The notes below the pieces were generated by a model that had not been told where the DNA came from, did not search any database, and was given only the letters and a program-made list of their open reading frames with translations. Shown here one piece after another: positions 53,554 to 62,613 of a DNA stretch of 64,000 nucleotides (position 1 is its first letter; each line of letters begins with the position of its first letter). Source of the stretch: Pseudomonadota bacterium (GTDB taxonomy: Bacteria > Desulfobacterota > Desulfobacteria > Desulfobacterales > JAHIVH01); NCBI GenBank assembly GCA_018816735.1, contig JAHIVH010000021.1, positions 62,001 to 126,000 of the forward strand, read 5' to 3'. The translations under genes and the position numbers were made by a program.

Positions 53554-55284
53554 ATGCCACCTTACAATAACAAAACAAAAAAGCCGTTGCTGAATGAAAC
53601 AGGCGCCGTAAAAAAGGACTGGCGGGGCCGAATCAGTGTCGCGCTTGTGTATCCGAACTCGTATTATGTCGGCATGTCCAACCTGGGATTTCAGGCAGTC
53701 TACAGAATGCTGAATGAACTGGATCATGTGGTATGCGAAAGAGCCTTTCTGCCTGATGATCCATATGGGCATGATAAAGAGATTTACAGCCTGGAATCGA
53801 ACAGAACGATCCGGGATTTTGATATTATCGCTTTCTCCATTTCATTTGAAAACGATTATATCAACGTTTTATCCATATTGAAAAAAACAGGGCTCCCCCT
53901 GCTATCTAACGCCAGAGGAAATTCCCACCCCCTTATTATCGCAGGGGGAGTTACCTGTTTTTTGAATCCGGAACCTATCGCCCCATCTATCGATTGTATT
54001 TTTGTGGGTGAAGCGGAAACCATTCTTCCGCGATTTTTTGAACAGTTTGACCCCCGTGAACGCCGAGCAGATATGCTCAAAAATATGGCCAACGCTATAA
54101 ATGGCCTGTACATTCCCGAATTCTACCATACGAATTACAATAAAGACGGAACCATAAAATCATTTGAACCTTTAACAGATGTTCCTGGGACCATTCAACG
54201 AGTCTATGCCAAAGACCTATCGGCTTTTTCCACATGCAGTCAAATCCTCTCAAAGGATACCTCCTTTAACGGCACCTATTTAATCGAAACAGGAAGAGGC
54301 TGTCCTCATGGATGCCGGTTCTGCAGTGCGGGGTACATTTACAGACCCCCCAGATTCAGGTCACTTGAAACACTTCAACACACATTTAAAGACGGTGCCA
54401 GACTGTCACAAAAAATAGGGCTTGTTGGCGCGGCCGTATCAGATCTTCCCTGCATTTCCGATTTATGCAGTCTGGGTGAAAAAAATGATATCACCATATC
54501 CTTTTCATCATTAAGGGCTGAGGCACTGACACACGATCTAGTTTCCGCACTCGGAAAAAGCAGAATGAAAACCGCAACCATTGCACCTGATGCCGGGTCT
54601 GAAAAAATGAGAAACATCATCAACAAAGGCATTACCGAGGAAGATATTCTTCATGCCACCCAAATCCTGGTTGAAGCAGGTATCCCCAACCTGAAACTGT
54701 ATTTCATGGTAGGATTGCCCGAAGAAACAGATGAAGATGTACTGGCCATTTCAGAGCTTGTGAAAAAAATAAAAGCCCGATTCCTTGAATCAAGCAGAGT
54801 AAAAAAACATATCGGCACGATTCATGTCAGCGTCAACCCGTTTGTCCCCAAACCCGTGACCCCTTTTCAATGGTCGCAGATGGAAGGGGTTGGCTCTCTC
54901 AAACATAAAATCAAAATGATACAAAATGAACTGAAGGCCGTATCAAACGTAAACGTCACGGCAGACAGTCCCAAAAAGACGCTTGTTCAGGGTATTCTTT
55001 CCCGGGGAGACAGGACCGTATCAACCCTTTTGCAGGAAGTACTAAAGGATGGCGGGAACTGGACAAAATCAAAGAAGAAGTCTTGCCCCTATGAGACATT
55101 CTTTGCCCTGAGAGAAAGGGACCGTGATGAAATATTCCCCTGGGATTTTATCGATCACCATATCCAAAAACAATATCTTTATCAGGAATACAAGAAAGCG
55201 CTTCAGGCAAAAAAAACATCGCCATGCGATACGGATCGGTGTGTTAAATGCGGGGTATGTCTTAAAGATGAGAAAAACGGATAG
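53554..55284 (+). CDS. B12-binding-type radical SAM protein (TIGR03960-like)
   Basis: This 576-residue protein has an N-terminal region resembling the cobalamin-binding domain of the family (VALVYPNSYYVGMSNLGF) and a radical SAM domain with GRGCPHGCRFCSAGYIYRPPR carrying the Cys-x3-Cys-x2-Cys iron-sulfur motif. A further domain with KPVTPFQWSQMEG follows. The C-terminal DRCVKCGVCLK has a short Cys cluster. I see no clear corrinoid DxHxxG motif. The substrate is not established. It follows ftsZ on the same strand but may not be in the same unit. Confidence 0.85.
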   Translation: MPPYNNKTKKPLLNETGAVKKDWRGRISVALVYPNSYYVGMSNLGFQAVYRMLNELDHVVCERAFLPDDPYGHDKEIYSLESNRTIRDFDIIAFSISFENDYINVLSILKKTGLPLLSNARGNSHPLIIAGGVTCFLNPEPIAPSIDCIFVGEAETILPRFFEQFDPRERRADMLKNMANAINGLYIPEFYHTNYNKDGTIKSFEPLTDVPGTIQRVYAKDLSAFSTCSQILSKDTSFNGTYLIETGRGCPHGCRFCSAGYIYRPPRFRSLETLQHTFKDGARLSQKIGLVGAAVSDLPCISDLCSLGEKNDITISFSSLRAEALTHDLVSALGKSRMKTATIAPDAGSEKMRNIINKGITEEDILHATQILVEAGIPNLKLYFMVGLPEETDEDVLAISELVKKIKARFLESSRVKKHIGTIHVSVNPFVPKPVTPFQWSQMEGVGSLKHKIKMIQNELKAVSNVNVTADSPKKTLVQGILSRGDRTVSTLLQEVLKDGGNWTKSKKKSCPYETFFALRERDRDEIFPWDFIDHHIQKQYLYQEYKKALQAKKTSPCDTDRCVKCGVCLKDEKNG

Positions 55285-55308
55285 ATTGCTATTTTTTTTT
55301 TGCGAGTT

Positions 55309-57267
55309 TTAATTCCGATCCCTGCAGAGCATATATATTTTCCTGGAAAGTTTTTCAAGATCATAAGGTTTTTGAATAAACCCATCACAGCCACGGGCCA
55401 TGATTTCTTCCGCAGCACCTTCACGCCCATATCCGGATGACAGAAGTATGCGGGCATTTGGATCAATATTTTTGATATGCTCCATGGTCTCCCCACCGCT
55501 CATGCCTGGCATGATCATATCAAGAATCAATACATCAATCCTTTCGCTGTTTCTTCTGAACACATCTATGCCCTCATTGCCGCTTTTGGCTGTCATGACT
55601 GTGTAACCCATGCTTTCGAGCATTTCCCGGGTAACGTTAATAATATTCTCCTCATCATCGATAATTAAAACCGTCCCCTTGCCGATAACCGGTCGTGCCG
55701 GCGGCCTGATTTCATAGACGACCCGTTTTTCAGTGGATGGCAGATAGATGTAAAAGATACTGCCCTTACCTTTTGTGCTTAAAACCGAAATGCAACCGCC
55801 ATGGCTTTTTATAATGCCGTATGCCGAAGATAACCCCAGCCCCGTACCTGAGACTTTTTTCTTGGTTGTAAAAAACGGTTCGAAAATACGTTGCCTCGTA
55901 TTTTCATCCATGCCGATACCGGTATCCCTTACGGTAATTCTGACATAATTGCCGCCGTTTAGCCCCAGTTCTTCTGCTTCGATACGCATCAGAGAAACAT
56001 TTTCGCTTTTCACATAGAGTTCTCCACCATTTGGCATGGCCTGCCAGGCATTCACATAAAGGTTAAGGATGACCTGGCTGATCTGGCCTTCATCCACCTC
56101 AGCAGGCCAGAGGCCTTTCTGAAAACTGCTATGGATGCTGATTTCCTTTTTGGTTCTGCCAAACATGGATATCGATTTTCTGAGCATGGTATTAAGGTTT
56201 GCGGGACGGACATTGTAATTGGCATCTGACGCGAAATCGAGAAGTTGACGCGTCAGTTCCGCACCATTCCTCACATACTGATCAATGCTCACCAGCTTGG
56301 AATATTTGGAATCATCCGGGGTCAGGCCAATTAAAAGAAGGGATGAATAGCCCTGTATGCCCATGAGAATATTGTTGAAATCATGCGCAATTCCACCTGC
56401 AAGTGTCCCTATGGCGTCCATTTTCTGCGCTTGCATGAGCTGATACTCAAGCTGTTTGCGATAGGTCATATCCCTTGCCACGCCATATGTGCCTAAAAAT
56501 TTCTTTCCTTTTTCAGTAATTGCCCTATCATAAACACCTGTGGCTTTCAGTTCAACAAAGAGATAAGATGCTTCCGAAGGGTTATTTTTAAGATATAAAT
56601 CACTTCTTTTCAGTTTCATTTCAACACTAGCAGCGGCTCTTTCACCTGTCCGCCTTTCATTAAAGAATAATTCCGACTTTATGAAATCTTCCTGAAACAG
56701 AAGCATCTTGTAAGATTTGCCGATAACCTCCTCCCGCTTGTAACCCAAAATACGTTCGAATGCCTTATTGGCAAATGTAAATCGTCCTGCCGGTCCCAGA
56801 ACATATATTAAATCCGGAGAATGATGCACCACAGACTGATAGAATTTCTCAGTTAACTGAAGCCGATAGGAATATGCCTTATTCTCGATAATGAGCTGTT
56901 TTTTTTCAAGGGCATTTTTTATTGTTTTTAATAGATCTTCATATTCAAAGGGTTTTTTCAGATAATCATATGCACCCAGTTTCATGGATCGCACAGCCGA
57001 ATCAACGGATACATCACCGGTCATCATAATGATAAAGGCATCCGGGTCTATCTTGAACACTTCCTTCATGAGTTGAAACCCGTCCATTTCCGGCATATTG
57101 ATGTCAAAAATGTAAAGATCGAATTTCTGAATCTGAAACATGCTAATCGCCGCTGGTCCGCTTGACGCAATCTCAACTTTAAACCCATCAGATTCCAGAA
57201 GTACTTTCTGGCTTTCAAGGAATCTTACTTCGTCATCAACGATGATAATTTTAGAAGCCATGCTCAT
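55309..57267 (-). CDS. Hybrid histidine kinase (REC-PAS-kinase-REC)
   Basis: This 652-residue cytosolic protein has four parts: an N-terminal receiver (about 6-120; phospho-Asp in YIFDINMPEMDG), a PAS domain (about 150-265), a histidine kinase whose phospho-His lies in AGGIAHDFNNILMGIQGYSS followed by ATPase boxes, and a second receiver at the end (VLILDMIMPGMSGG). There is no membrane helix, so it senses a cytosolic signal or receives phosphate from another kinase through REC1. GGAG precedes the ATG. The neighbouring gene at 57412 is another kinase on the same strand. Confidence 0.9.
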   Translation of the reverse strand: MSMASKIIIVDDEVRFLESQKVLLESDGFKVEIASSGPAAISMFQIQKFDLYIFDINMPEMDGFQLMKEVFKIDPDAFIIMMTGDVSVDSAVRSMKLGAYDYLKKPFEYEDLLKTIKNALEKKQLIIENKAYSYRLQLTEKFYQSVVHHSPDLIYVLGPAGRFTFANKAFERILGYKREEVIGKSYKMLLFQEDFIKSELFFNERRTGERAAASVEMKLKRSDLYLKNNPSEASYLFVELKATGVYDRAITEKGKKFLGTYGVARDMTYRKQLEYQLMQAQKMDAIGTLAGGIAHDFNNILMGIQGYSSLLLIGLTPDDSKYSKLVSIDQYVRNGAELTRQLLDFASDANYNVRPANLNTMLRKSISMFGRTKKEISIHSSFQKGLWPAEVDEGQISQVILNLYVNAWQAMPNGGELYVKSENVSLMRIEAEELGLNGGNYVRITVRDTGIGMDENTRQRIFEPFFTTKKKVSGTGLGLSSAYGIIKSHGGCISVLSTKGKGSIFYIYLPSTEKRVVYEIRPPARPVIGKGTVLIIDDEENIINVTREMLESMGYTVMTAKSGNEGIDVFRRNSERIDVLILDMIMPGMSGGETMEHIKNIDPNARILLSSGYGREGAAEEIMARGCDGFIQKPYDLEKLSRKIYMLCRDRN

Positions 57268-57411
57268 ATTCTGTCTCCAAATCCATGCCCTGGAAGTTGC
57301 AAACGATTATTATGTCCTTGTCTGATCAGTACAAAGTTGGCATTCCCTATGGTCAATCTATCAACCTTCTTCAATATGTTGATACGAAAATCAGGTTCTA
57401 ACCGGCAATGG

Positions 57412-59580
57412 TTATCGGGCAGAAATGGGTAGTATGATTGAAAACCGGGTTCCATTATCTTTGTCGCTTACCCAGGTAATCGTACCGCCGATTTCAGTGA
57501 TGCTGCTGTTCGCAATTGCAAGGCCAAGGCCAGAGTGTTCACCCTCTTTTGTGCTGTAAAACGGTTCAAAAATGTGCGCTTTTATATTTTCAGGCAAACC
57601 CGGACCATTGTCACGAATCCTGATTTCAATACTGTCCACATCTTCTGTTAATTCACTTGAAAGCGCCTTGCCGGCTGCATTCAGAGAGCGAGTCGAAATA
57701 TAAATAATGCCACCTTCTTTCATGGCCTCGGCTGAATTTTTAACGAAATTTAGTACCGCCTGTTTGATATTGTTTTTTACGGAATACACTTTGGGCAGGT
57801 TATCATCAGGCGCAAATTGAAGTTCAATTCCTGCCGGTATCATAACGGACTTTTCCAGAATGGTCAAGAATCCTGCGAGTGTCGCGTTAACATCCACAAG
57901 TTCCTTTAAACCACCGGCTGGCCTTGAAAATGCAGACAGATTCATCATGATCAGTTTAACGCGATCGATTTCCTCACTGATAATTTTGAGCTCATCCTGG
58001 GCAGGATGTTTTTCCGGAAGTTTTAATCCGAGTATCTTTATATAATTTTTAATAATCCCAAGCGGATTATTCACTTCATGGATGACCTTTCTTGCAGTTG
58101 CCGACGAAGCATCGAGCCTTTCGGTTTTAACTATCCTGATGTTGGTCTCTTTTTCTTTTTCCATTCTGAGGCATACGGCGGCCTGATTGACAAACATCGA
58201 CAGTCTTTTTGATTGTTTCAGAAGTCTTTCTTTGCGGTCAGCAGATACGCCCATGACAATAACACCTGCAGGCGACCTTCTTGCCATCATGGGAACACAA
58301 AGTATGCCTTCGCAATCAATCAGCCGAACCAATTGTTCATCCAGTATTGACAGTTCCTCATCGCCCTCTGTATCGAATGTATCTTCAAACGTCCTTTTAC
58401 GGAAGCAACGGGCAATACAGTTTTGGCTGTCCGGTTTGATCGCAAGACCAATAATGGGCTCTCTTCTCTCATCCCCTTCCGCCCCTGCCCCGACCAGAAT
58501 ATTCTTTTCAGGCTCAAATACGAAAAAACATACATCCTGAACCTCGAAAAGAATGCTCAAACCCTTTTCAACCACTTTTAAAATGGAAGCCATGGAATCC
58601 GCCACCAGAAGATTCTGGAGCGTCCCATGCATCATTGTAATCTCAGTCACCTCAGATACCAGCTGATTATGGGCATTTTCCCTGACTTTTATCGGCTCTT
58701 CCAGCCAATTTCCCTCTGGTATTTCTGTATAGGGGGTAATATCTATTTCAAAGGAAGCGGCCACGTCTATGGCTTCCTGTCTTGCCCCCATTACAATTTC
58801 CTCACTTTCAATTGAACTGAATCCAAACAGCGCTTCAGCGGGCTTAAACCCTTCACGGCTATACTTGTTTTCACCTGCATGAAAAAGGATGTTTGCGGTA
58901 TAAATTATCTTTACCAAAGGAAATGCATCTTCAATTTTCCTGAGTGTTTCATGATGATACAAAACAGCGTCTGCCATCATGGTTTTCAATTTCCATGACC
59001 GTATCATGTATGCACCGGCTTCGCTATGAGAAATGCCGATACTGTTTTCAGCATCCATCGGGTAAGTAACCGGTGTAATAGGGGATCCCACGGCACATGA
59101 AAATTCTTTCGGGAAATTGACAACCAGAATCAATTTGCCTATGTCATGCAGCAGTCCGGCCAGAAAAGCTTCTTCAGGAGAACCATACGATATTTTATTG
59201 GCAATCTTCCTTGCAACAATGGCGCACGTAAACGAATGGAACCAGAATTGATTCAGCTCAAAAAGAGTTCGATATTCAGGCCGTTTAAATGCCTGAAAAA
59301 CAGACGCACTGATCGCAATGTTCTTGATTGTATCTGTCCCCAAATATATTACAGCCTGATCAATCGTTTTTATTTTATTGCCAAGACCTACAAACGGGGA
59401 ATTAATGAGCCTCATGACTTTTGCGCAAAGGGAGGGATCTTTTGAAATAATTTTTGACAACGTCTCAAGAGGCACAGACTCATCATTACAGGCATCAATT
59501 AGTCGCAATAGAATCTGCGGAAGACTTGGAAGATTTTTGGAATTACCAATCAGTTCTGAAATATTTTTTGGTCTCTTCAC
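57412..59580 (-). CDS. HDOD-GAF-histidine kinase
   Basis: This 722-residue protein begins with an HDOD domain (about 15-210: NLPSLPQILLRLIDA, KDPSLCAKVMRLINS, LAGLLHDIGKL), then a GAF-like sensor (about 330-480), then a histidine kinase with the phospho-His in VIHEVNNPLGIIKNY and ATPase boxes including GPGLP and GLGLAI. HDOD proteins mediate signalling and polar protein regulation. It starts at GTG with only a weak ribosome site. The gap to the hybrid kinase downstream is 144 bases; they may form a pair. Confidence 0.88.
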   Translation of the reverse strand: MKRPKNISELIGNSKNLPSLPQILLRLIDACNDESVPLETLSKIISKDPSLCAKVMRLINSPFVGLGNKIKTIDQAVIYLGTDTIKNIAISASVFQAFKRPEYRTLFELNQFWFHSFTCAIVARKIANKISYGSPEEAFLAGLLHDIGKLILVVNFPKEFSCAVGSPITPVTYPMDAENSIGISHSEAGAYMIRSWKLKTMMADAVLYHHETLRKIEDAFPLVKIIYTANILFHAGENKYSREGFKPAEALFGFSSIESEEIVMGARQEAIDVAASFEIDITPYTEIPEGNWLEEPIKVRENAHNQLVSEVTEITMMHGTLQNLLVADSMASILKVVEKGLSILFEVQDVCFFVFEPEKNILVGAGAEGDERREPIIGLAIKPDSQNCIARCFRKRTFEDTFDTEGDEELSILDEQLVRLIDCEGILCVPMMARRSPAGVIVMGVSADRKERLLKQSKRLSMFVNQAAVCLRMEKEKETNIRIVKTERLDASSATARKVIHEVNNPLGIIKNYIKILGLKLPEKHPAQDELKIISEEIDRVKLIMMNLSAFSRPAGGLKELVDVNATLAGFLTILEKSVMIPAGIELQFAPDDNLPKVYSVKNNIKQAVLNFVKNSAEAMKEGGIIYISTRSLNAAGKALSSELTEDVDSIEIRIRDNGPGLPENIKAHIFEPFYSTKEGEHSGLGLAIANSSITEIGGTITWVSDKDNGTRFSIILPISAR

Positions 59581-59793
59581 GCTGCCCGCAAGTCATTAGT
59601 TTGGTTAATATATGGTTCACCCGTTTGTTTACAAATGACCGATCATCACCTGAACAAAAACGCTCTATTTTAGGTCGATAGTGTATGACACACTTACATT
59701 GATAACCATGAAAAAGTCAAGGCAAATATTCGCTTCAGCCTCATAAAATATAAGTTTTTCAAATACTTTACACATATAAAACGTAACAGCGAT

Positions 59794-59823
59794 GGGGGAT
59801 TGGTAGTATTAGGGCTATCCCCC
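59794..59823 (-). terminator. Possible terminator hairpin after the pseudouridine synthase
   Basis: GGGGGAT (59794-59800) pairs with ATCCCCC (59817-59823), a GC-rich 7-base stem with a 16-base loop. It lies 8 bases beyond the gene's stop on the minus strand. No clear T-run follows, so this is tentative. Confidence 0.4.
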
Positions 59824-59831
59824 CTATCCAG

Positions 59832-60806
59832 CTATGTCAGATCAGAATTTTTAAGATATTGAATAAATTTTTCCATATCGGCCGGGATAGGTGATTCGAA
59901 AAACAGAGCTTTCTGTGAGACAGGATGCAAAAATGAAAGAACCTTTGCATGCAGGAAATGTCGGGTAAGAGGTTTTACTTGGGTATTGAAAAATACTTGA
60001 GAATGCTTTGATAAACATTTTTTATTCGGATTTCCATAGACGGTATCGCCAACAACCGGATGATTTAATGATGCCAAATGAACACGTATCTGGTGGGTTC
60101 TCCCGGTTTTTATGGAACATATTAAAAGCGAGTACTCTTTAAACCGCTCGACAACCCTGAAGTTCGTTTCTGCAGACCTGCCTGCCCTGCTCCGTATGGA
60201 CATCTTTTTTCTGTCCGTTGGATGCCGGCCCACAGGATGGGTGATCGTTCCTGTATCCATATCCATTTTGCCATGCACAATGGCCAGATATTCCTTGTAA
60301 ATCTCTCTGTTTTTAAACATGGCAGAAAGCACAAGGTGGGCTTCATGTGTTTTGGCGATAACAATGAGTCCGCTTGTATTTTTATCGAGCCTGTGGACAA
60401 TACCTGGCCGTTCCACACCCCCAATCCCCTTGAGATCAGGGCAATGATAAAGCAGGGCATTTACCAGGGTCCCTGAAAAATTACCTGTTGCAGGATGCAC
60501 GACCATTCCTGCAGGTTTATCGACAACAACGATATCCTCATCTTCGTAAACTATTACAATATCAATTGGTTCAGGTTTTAGGGCCAATGGCGAAGGCGGT
60601 GGAATGATTCCTGAGATAGTTTCCCCGGCCCTGACTTTATAGCCAGGTTTTTTTAAGTTCCCATTGATGCGGATCGCTCCCTCGCGAATCAGGTTGGCCG
60701 CGAGGTTTCTGGACAATTTAGGGATGGTATCACTTATAACAGCATCAAATCTTTTTCCAATGTCGCCGGGTTCAACAATGAGATTAAACCTGTCTTCACC
60801 ATCCAT
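59832..60806 (-). CDS. RluA-family pseudouridine synthase (RluD-like)
   Basis: This 324-residue protein has an S4 RNA-binding domain (about 10-75: LSRNLAANLIREGAIRING) and a synthase domain with the catalytic Asp in GIVHRLDKNTSGLIVIAK. KTGRTHQIRVHLA is the other conserved block. It probably makes pseudouridines in 23S rRNA helix 69, as RluD does. The ATG at 60806 is 7 bases after the carD stop; a TTG at 60836 would overlap carD. Confidence 0.93.
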   Translation of the reverse strand: MDGEDRFNLIVEPGDIGKRFDAVISDTIPKLSRNLAANLIREGAIRINGNLKKPGYKVRAGETISGIIPPPSPLALKPEPIDIVIVYEDEDIVVVDKPAGMVVHPATGNFSGTLVNALLYHCPDLKGIGGVERPGIVHRLDKNTSGLIVIAKTHEAHLVLSAMFKNREIYKEYLAIVHGKMDMDTGTITHPVGRHPTDRKKMSIRSRAGRSAETNFRVVERFKEYSLLICSIKTGRTHQIRVHLASLNHPVVGDTVYGNPNKKCLSKHSQVFFNTQVKPLTRHFLHAKVLSFLHPVSQKALFFESPIPADMEKFIQYLKNSDLT

Positions 60807-60813
60807 ATGTCTT

Positions 60814-61350
60814 TCAAGTTTCAAATAAAGCTTCAATTTCAGACATCATTGTCGCTTCATCTATTTCCTTGGCCGTGCTTAATTCCTTCAGTAAAAGCCC
60901 CTGGGCGGTATCAAGAAGTTTTCGTTCCCCGAATGATAAATCTTTTGTCAGCTTTAAAATAAAAAGATCCCGGAATACTTCCGCAACATCAAAAAGGGAG
61001 CCTGTTTTTATTTTATCCATATATTCTCTGTATCTTCGGTTCCATGTCTGATTATCATGAACTTTATTTCTGTCCTTGTTTTTCATGATATCATAAACTT
61101 TTTCTATTTCCTTCTTCTCGATTATATTTCTGAGTCCCACAGAATCCACATTCGCAGTAGGGATCATAATTACCATGCCATTTTCAAGTACCTTCATGAT
61201 ATAGAAAGTCATGGACTGGCCATTAATTTCCCTTTTTTCAATCGACTCAATACGTCCCACACCATGGGCAGGGTAAACTGCAAGGTCCCCGACATTAAAT
61301 TCTTTTCTTACCTGTTTACCAGCTTTCTGTTTAACAGCTTTTTCTGCCAT
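60814..61350 (-). CDS. carD: CarD-family transcription regulator
   Basis: This 178-residue protein has an N-terminal CarD/RNA-polymerase-interacting Tudor-like domain (FNVGDLAVYPAHGVGRIESIE) and a helical C-terminal DNA-binding domain (TWNRRYREYMDKIKTGSLFDVAEVFRDL). CarD binds the RNA polymerase beta subunit and stabilises open promoter complexes. GGTGGAG precedes the ATG at 61350. It heads a unit with the pseudouridine synthase. Confidence 0.93.
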   Translation of the reverse strand: MAEKAVKQKAGKQVRKEFNVGDLAVYPAHGVGRIESIEKREINGQSMTFYIMKVLENGMVIMIPTANVDSVGLRNIIEKKEIEKVYDIMKNKDRNKVHDNQTWNRRYREYMDKIKTGSLFDVAEVFRDLFILKLTKDLSFGERKLLDTAQGLLLKELSTAKEIDEATMMSEIEALFET

Positions 61351-61410
61351 TTTCTCCACCACAATTTATATGAAAATCTTTAATTATTATTAACTTCCAG
61401 GTGATCTTGA

Positions 61411-61439
61411 ACCATAACACAAATACCATATCTATTCAA
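61411..61439 (-). promoter_or_regulatory. Possible carD promoter
   Basis: On the minus strand TTGAAT (61434-61439), 17 bases, then TATGGT (61411-61416). The expected start would give carD a leader of about 55 bases. Confidence 0.4.
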
Positions 61440-61678
61440 TAGAAAAGACTGATACTGCCAAACATTGATTAAATATGGCTGTTTTTAAAACTATCTCTTG
61501 AAAAAAAAACCAAATCCACTAAATCAATACTCGAATTGAGTTTTTTATAAATGATAACTTGCGATGTGACTTTTCAATACCTATATTAACTGCAATTCAG
61601 TTTATGGTTATTTCTGCCGAAGAATAGGTCAGAAAAAAAAGTTCAGAACGGCGGTGAAATACATATGAGGTTCTTGAA
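61440..61678. other. AT-rich divergent spacer before the small gene
   Basis: Together with the promoter region this makes a 328-base gap between carD and the gene at 61679. Short complementary words occur (ACTC-GAATT-GAGT followed by six Ts near 61541; AACTG-CAATT-CAGTT near 61590), but none is long. I see no gene or RNA. Confidence 0.35.
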
Positions 61679-61867
61679 ATGAAAAAAAACGAAACGATCA
61701 ATCAGATATTAAAAAAAATGCGTAACAACCTGACCCCGCCCAAAGGGCAAACGACATCCATTGACCCCAAAAAAATGGCCAGGGTGATTGAGGATGTGGA
61801 AGTTGCCAAAGAAATAATCAAACAAAAGCCCAAACCTGAAGGCAATGGGAAAGAAAAAGATAAGTAA
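61679..61867 (+). CDS. Small basic protein of unknown function
   Basis: This 62-residue, lysine-rich, soluble protein follows a GAGG site. It is mostly helical (IEDVEVAKEIIKQK) with a charged tail. No family is recognisable. The spacing to the next plus-strand gene is 92 bases. Confidence 0.6.
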   Translation: MKKNETINQILKKMRNNLTPPKGQTTSIDPKKMARVIEDVEVAKEIIKQKPKPEGNGKEKDK

Positions 61868-61959
61868 TTTAATGACGGGCATGAACGTCTTTAACGGATT
61901 CATGCTCGAGAAACCCGTTTGACGCCCCTTTTTTGTCTTCACTAATTGAAAGCATCATT

Positions 61960-62532
61960 ATGAATCATTACAAAAAAATTATTGTCTACACGTCTGTCCT
62001 TCCTCTCATTTTAACGCTCATGATCACATCTTCCTCTGCAGCCCGGTCATCTCGGACGATAAGAAATCAAAAGGCCGACAATGCCGTCAATCACAGATTG
62101 GGAATTGGCATGACCTACCACAAGGCGCACTCGGACTTTGAGTCCCTCCCGTTTGGTGATGGAGATCTGTCTTACGGATTATCCTACGAATATCATGAGG
62201 GAATTGGCTATTGGCTCCTGGGTGTTGATCTGACACCGTCCATTGGTGATAATGACCTTATCGACCATGTGGTCACCCCCAGACTGGCCCTCATCATCAA
62301 GGACAGAATTTATAGAGCCGGCGTAGGTGTTCTGAAGAGCTATATTTCAGATAAAGGCAACCTGATTGACGATACGGATGTTTACTATCAATTTAATTTC
62401 GGTATCAGCGTTCCCCTGGCAAGCCAGCTGTGTTTTGATATCAATAGTCTGTATTCATTTGAAAAGTGGCGGGATATCAATTTTGAAGTCAGTGACATTG
62501 AATTCAATGTCATCGTCAACTATTTATTCTGA
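61960..62532 (+). CDS. Exported beta-barrel-like protein
   Basis: This 190-residue protein has a signal peptide (about 1-28) and then alternating strands rich in aromatic and glycine residues (LGIGMTYHKAH, YGLSYEYHEGIGYWLLGVDL, VYYQFNFGISV), ending in VIVNYLF with a terminal Phe, as in outer-membrane proteins. It is probably a small outer-membrane barrel. I chose the ATG at 61960, where the signal peptide begins. No named family is recognised. Confidence 0.72.
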   Translation: MNHYKKIIVYTSVLPLILTLMITSSSAARSSRTIRNQKADNAVNHRLGIGMTYHKAHSDFESLPFGDGDLSYGLSYEYHEGIGYWLLGVDLTPSIGDNDLIDHVVTPRLALIIKDRIYRAGVGVLKSYISDKGNLIDDTDVYYQFNFGISVPLASQLCFDINSLYSFEKWRDINFEVSDIEFNVIVNYLF

Positions 62533-62536
62533 TATA

Positions 62537-62571
62537 AAAAAGGGCATCAGAAAAATCCTGATGCCCTTTTT
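62537..62571. terminator. Bidirectional rho-independent terminator
   Basis: AAAAAGGGCATCAG (62537-62550) and CTGATGCCCTTTTT (62558-62571) form a perfect 14-base stem with a 7-base loop, with A and T runs on both sides. It serves the plus-strand barrel gene (stop 5 bases before) and the convergent pyrophosphatase. Confidence 0.93.
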
Positions 62572-62613
62572 AATTAATCAGATTGGACGCTTAAAAAGCG
62601 TTGCTGTATCTTG

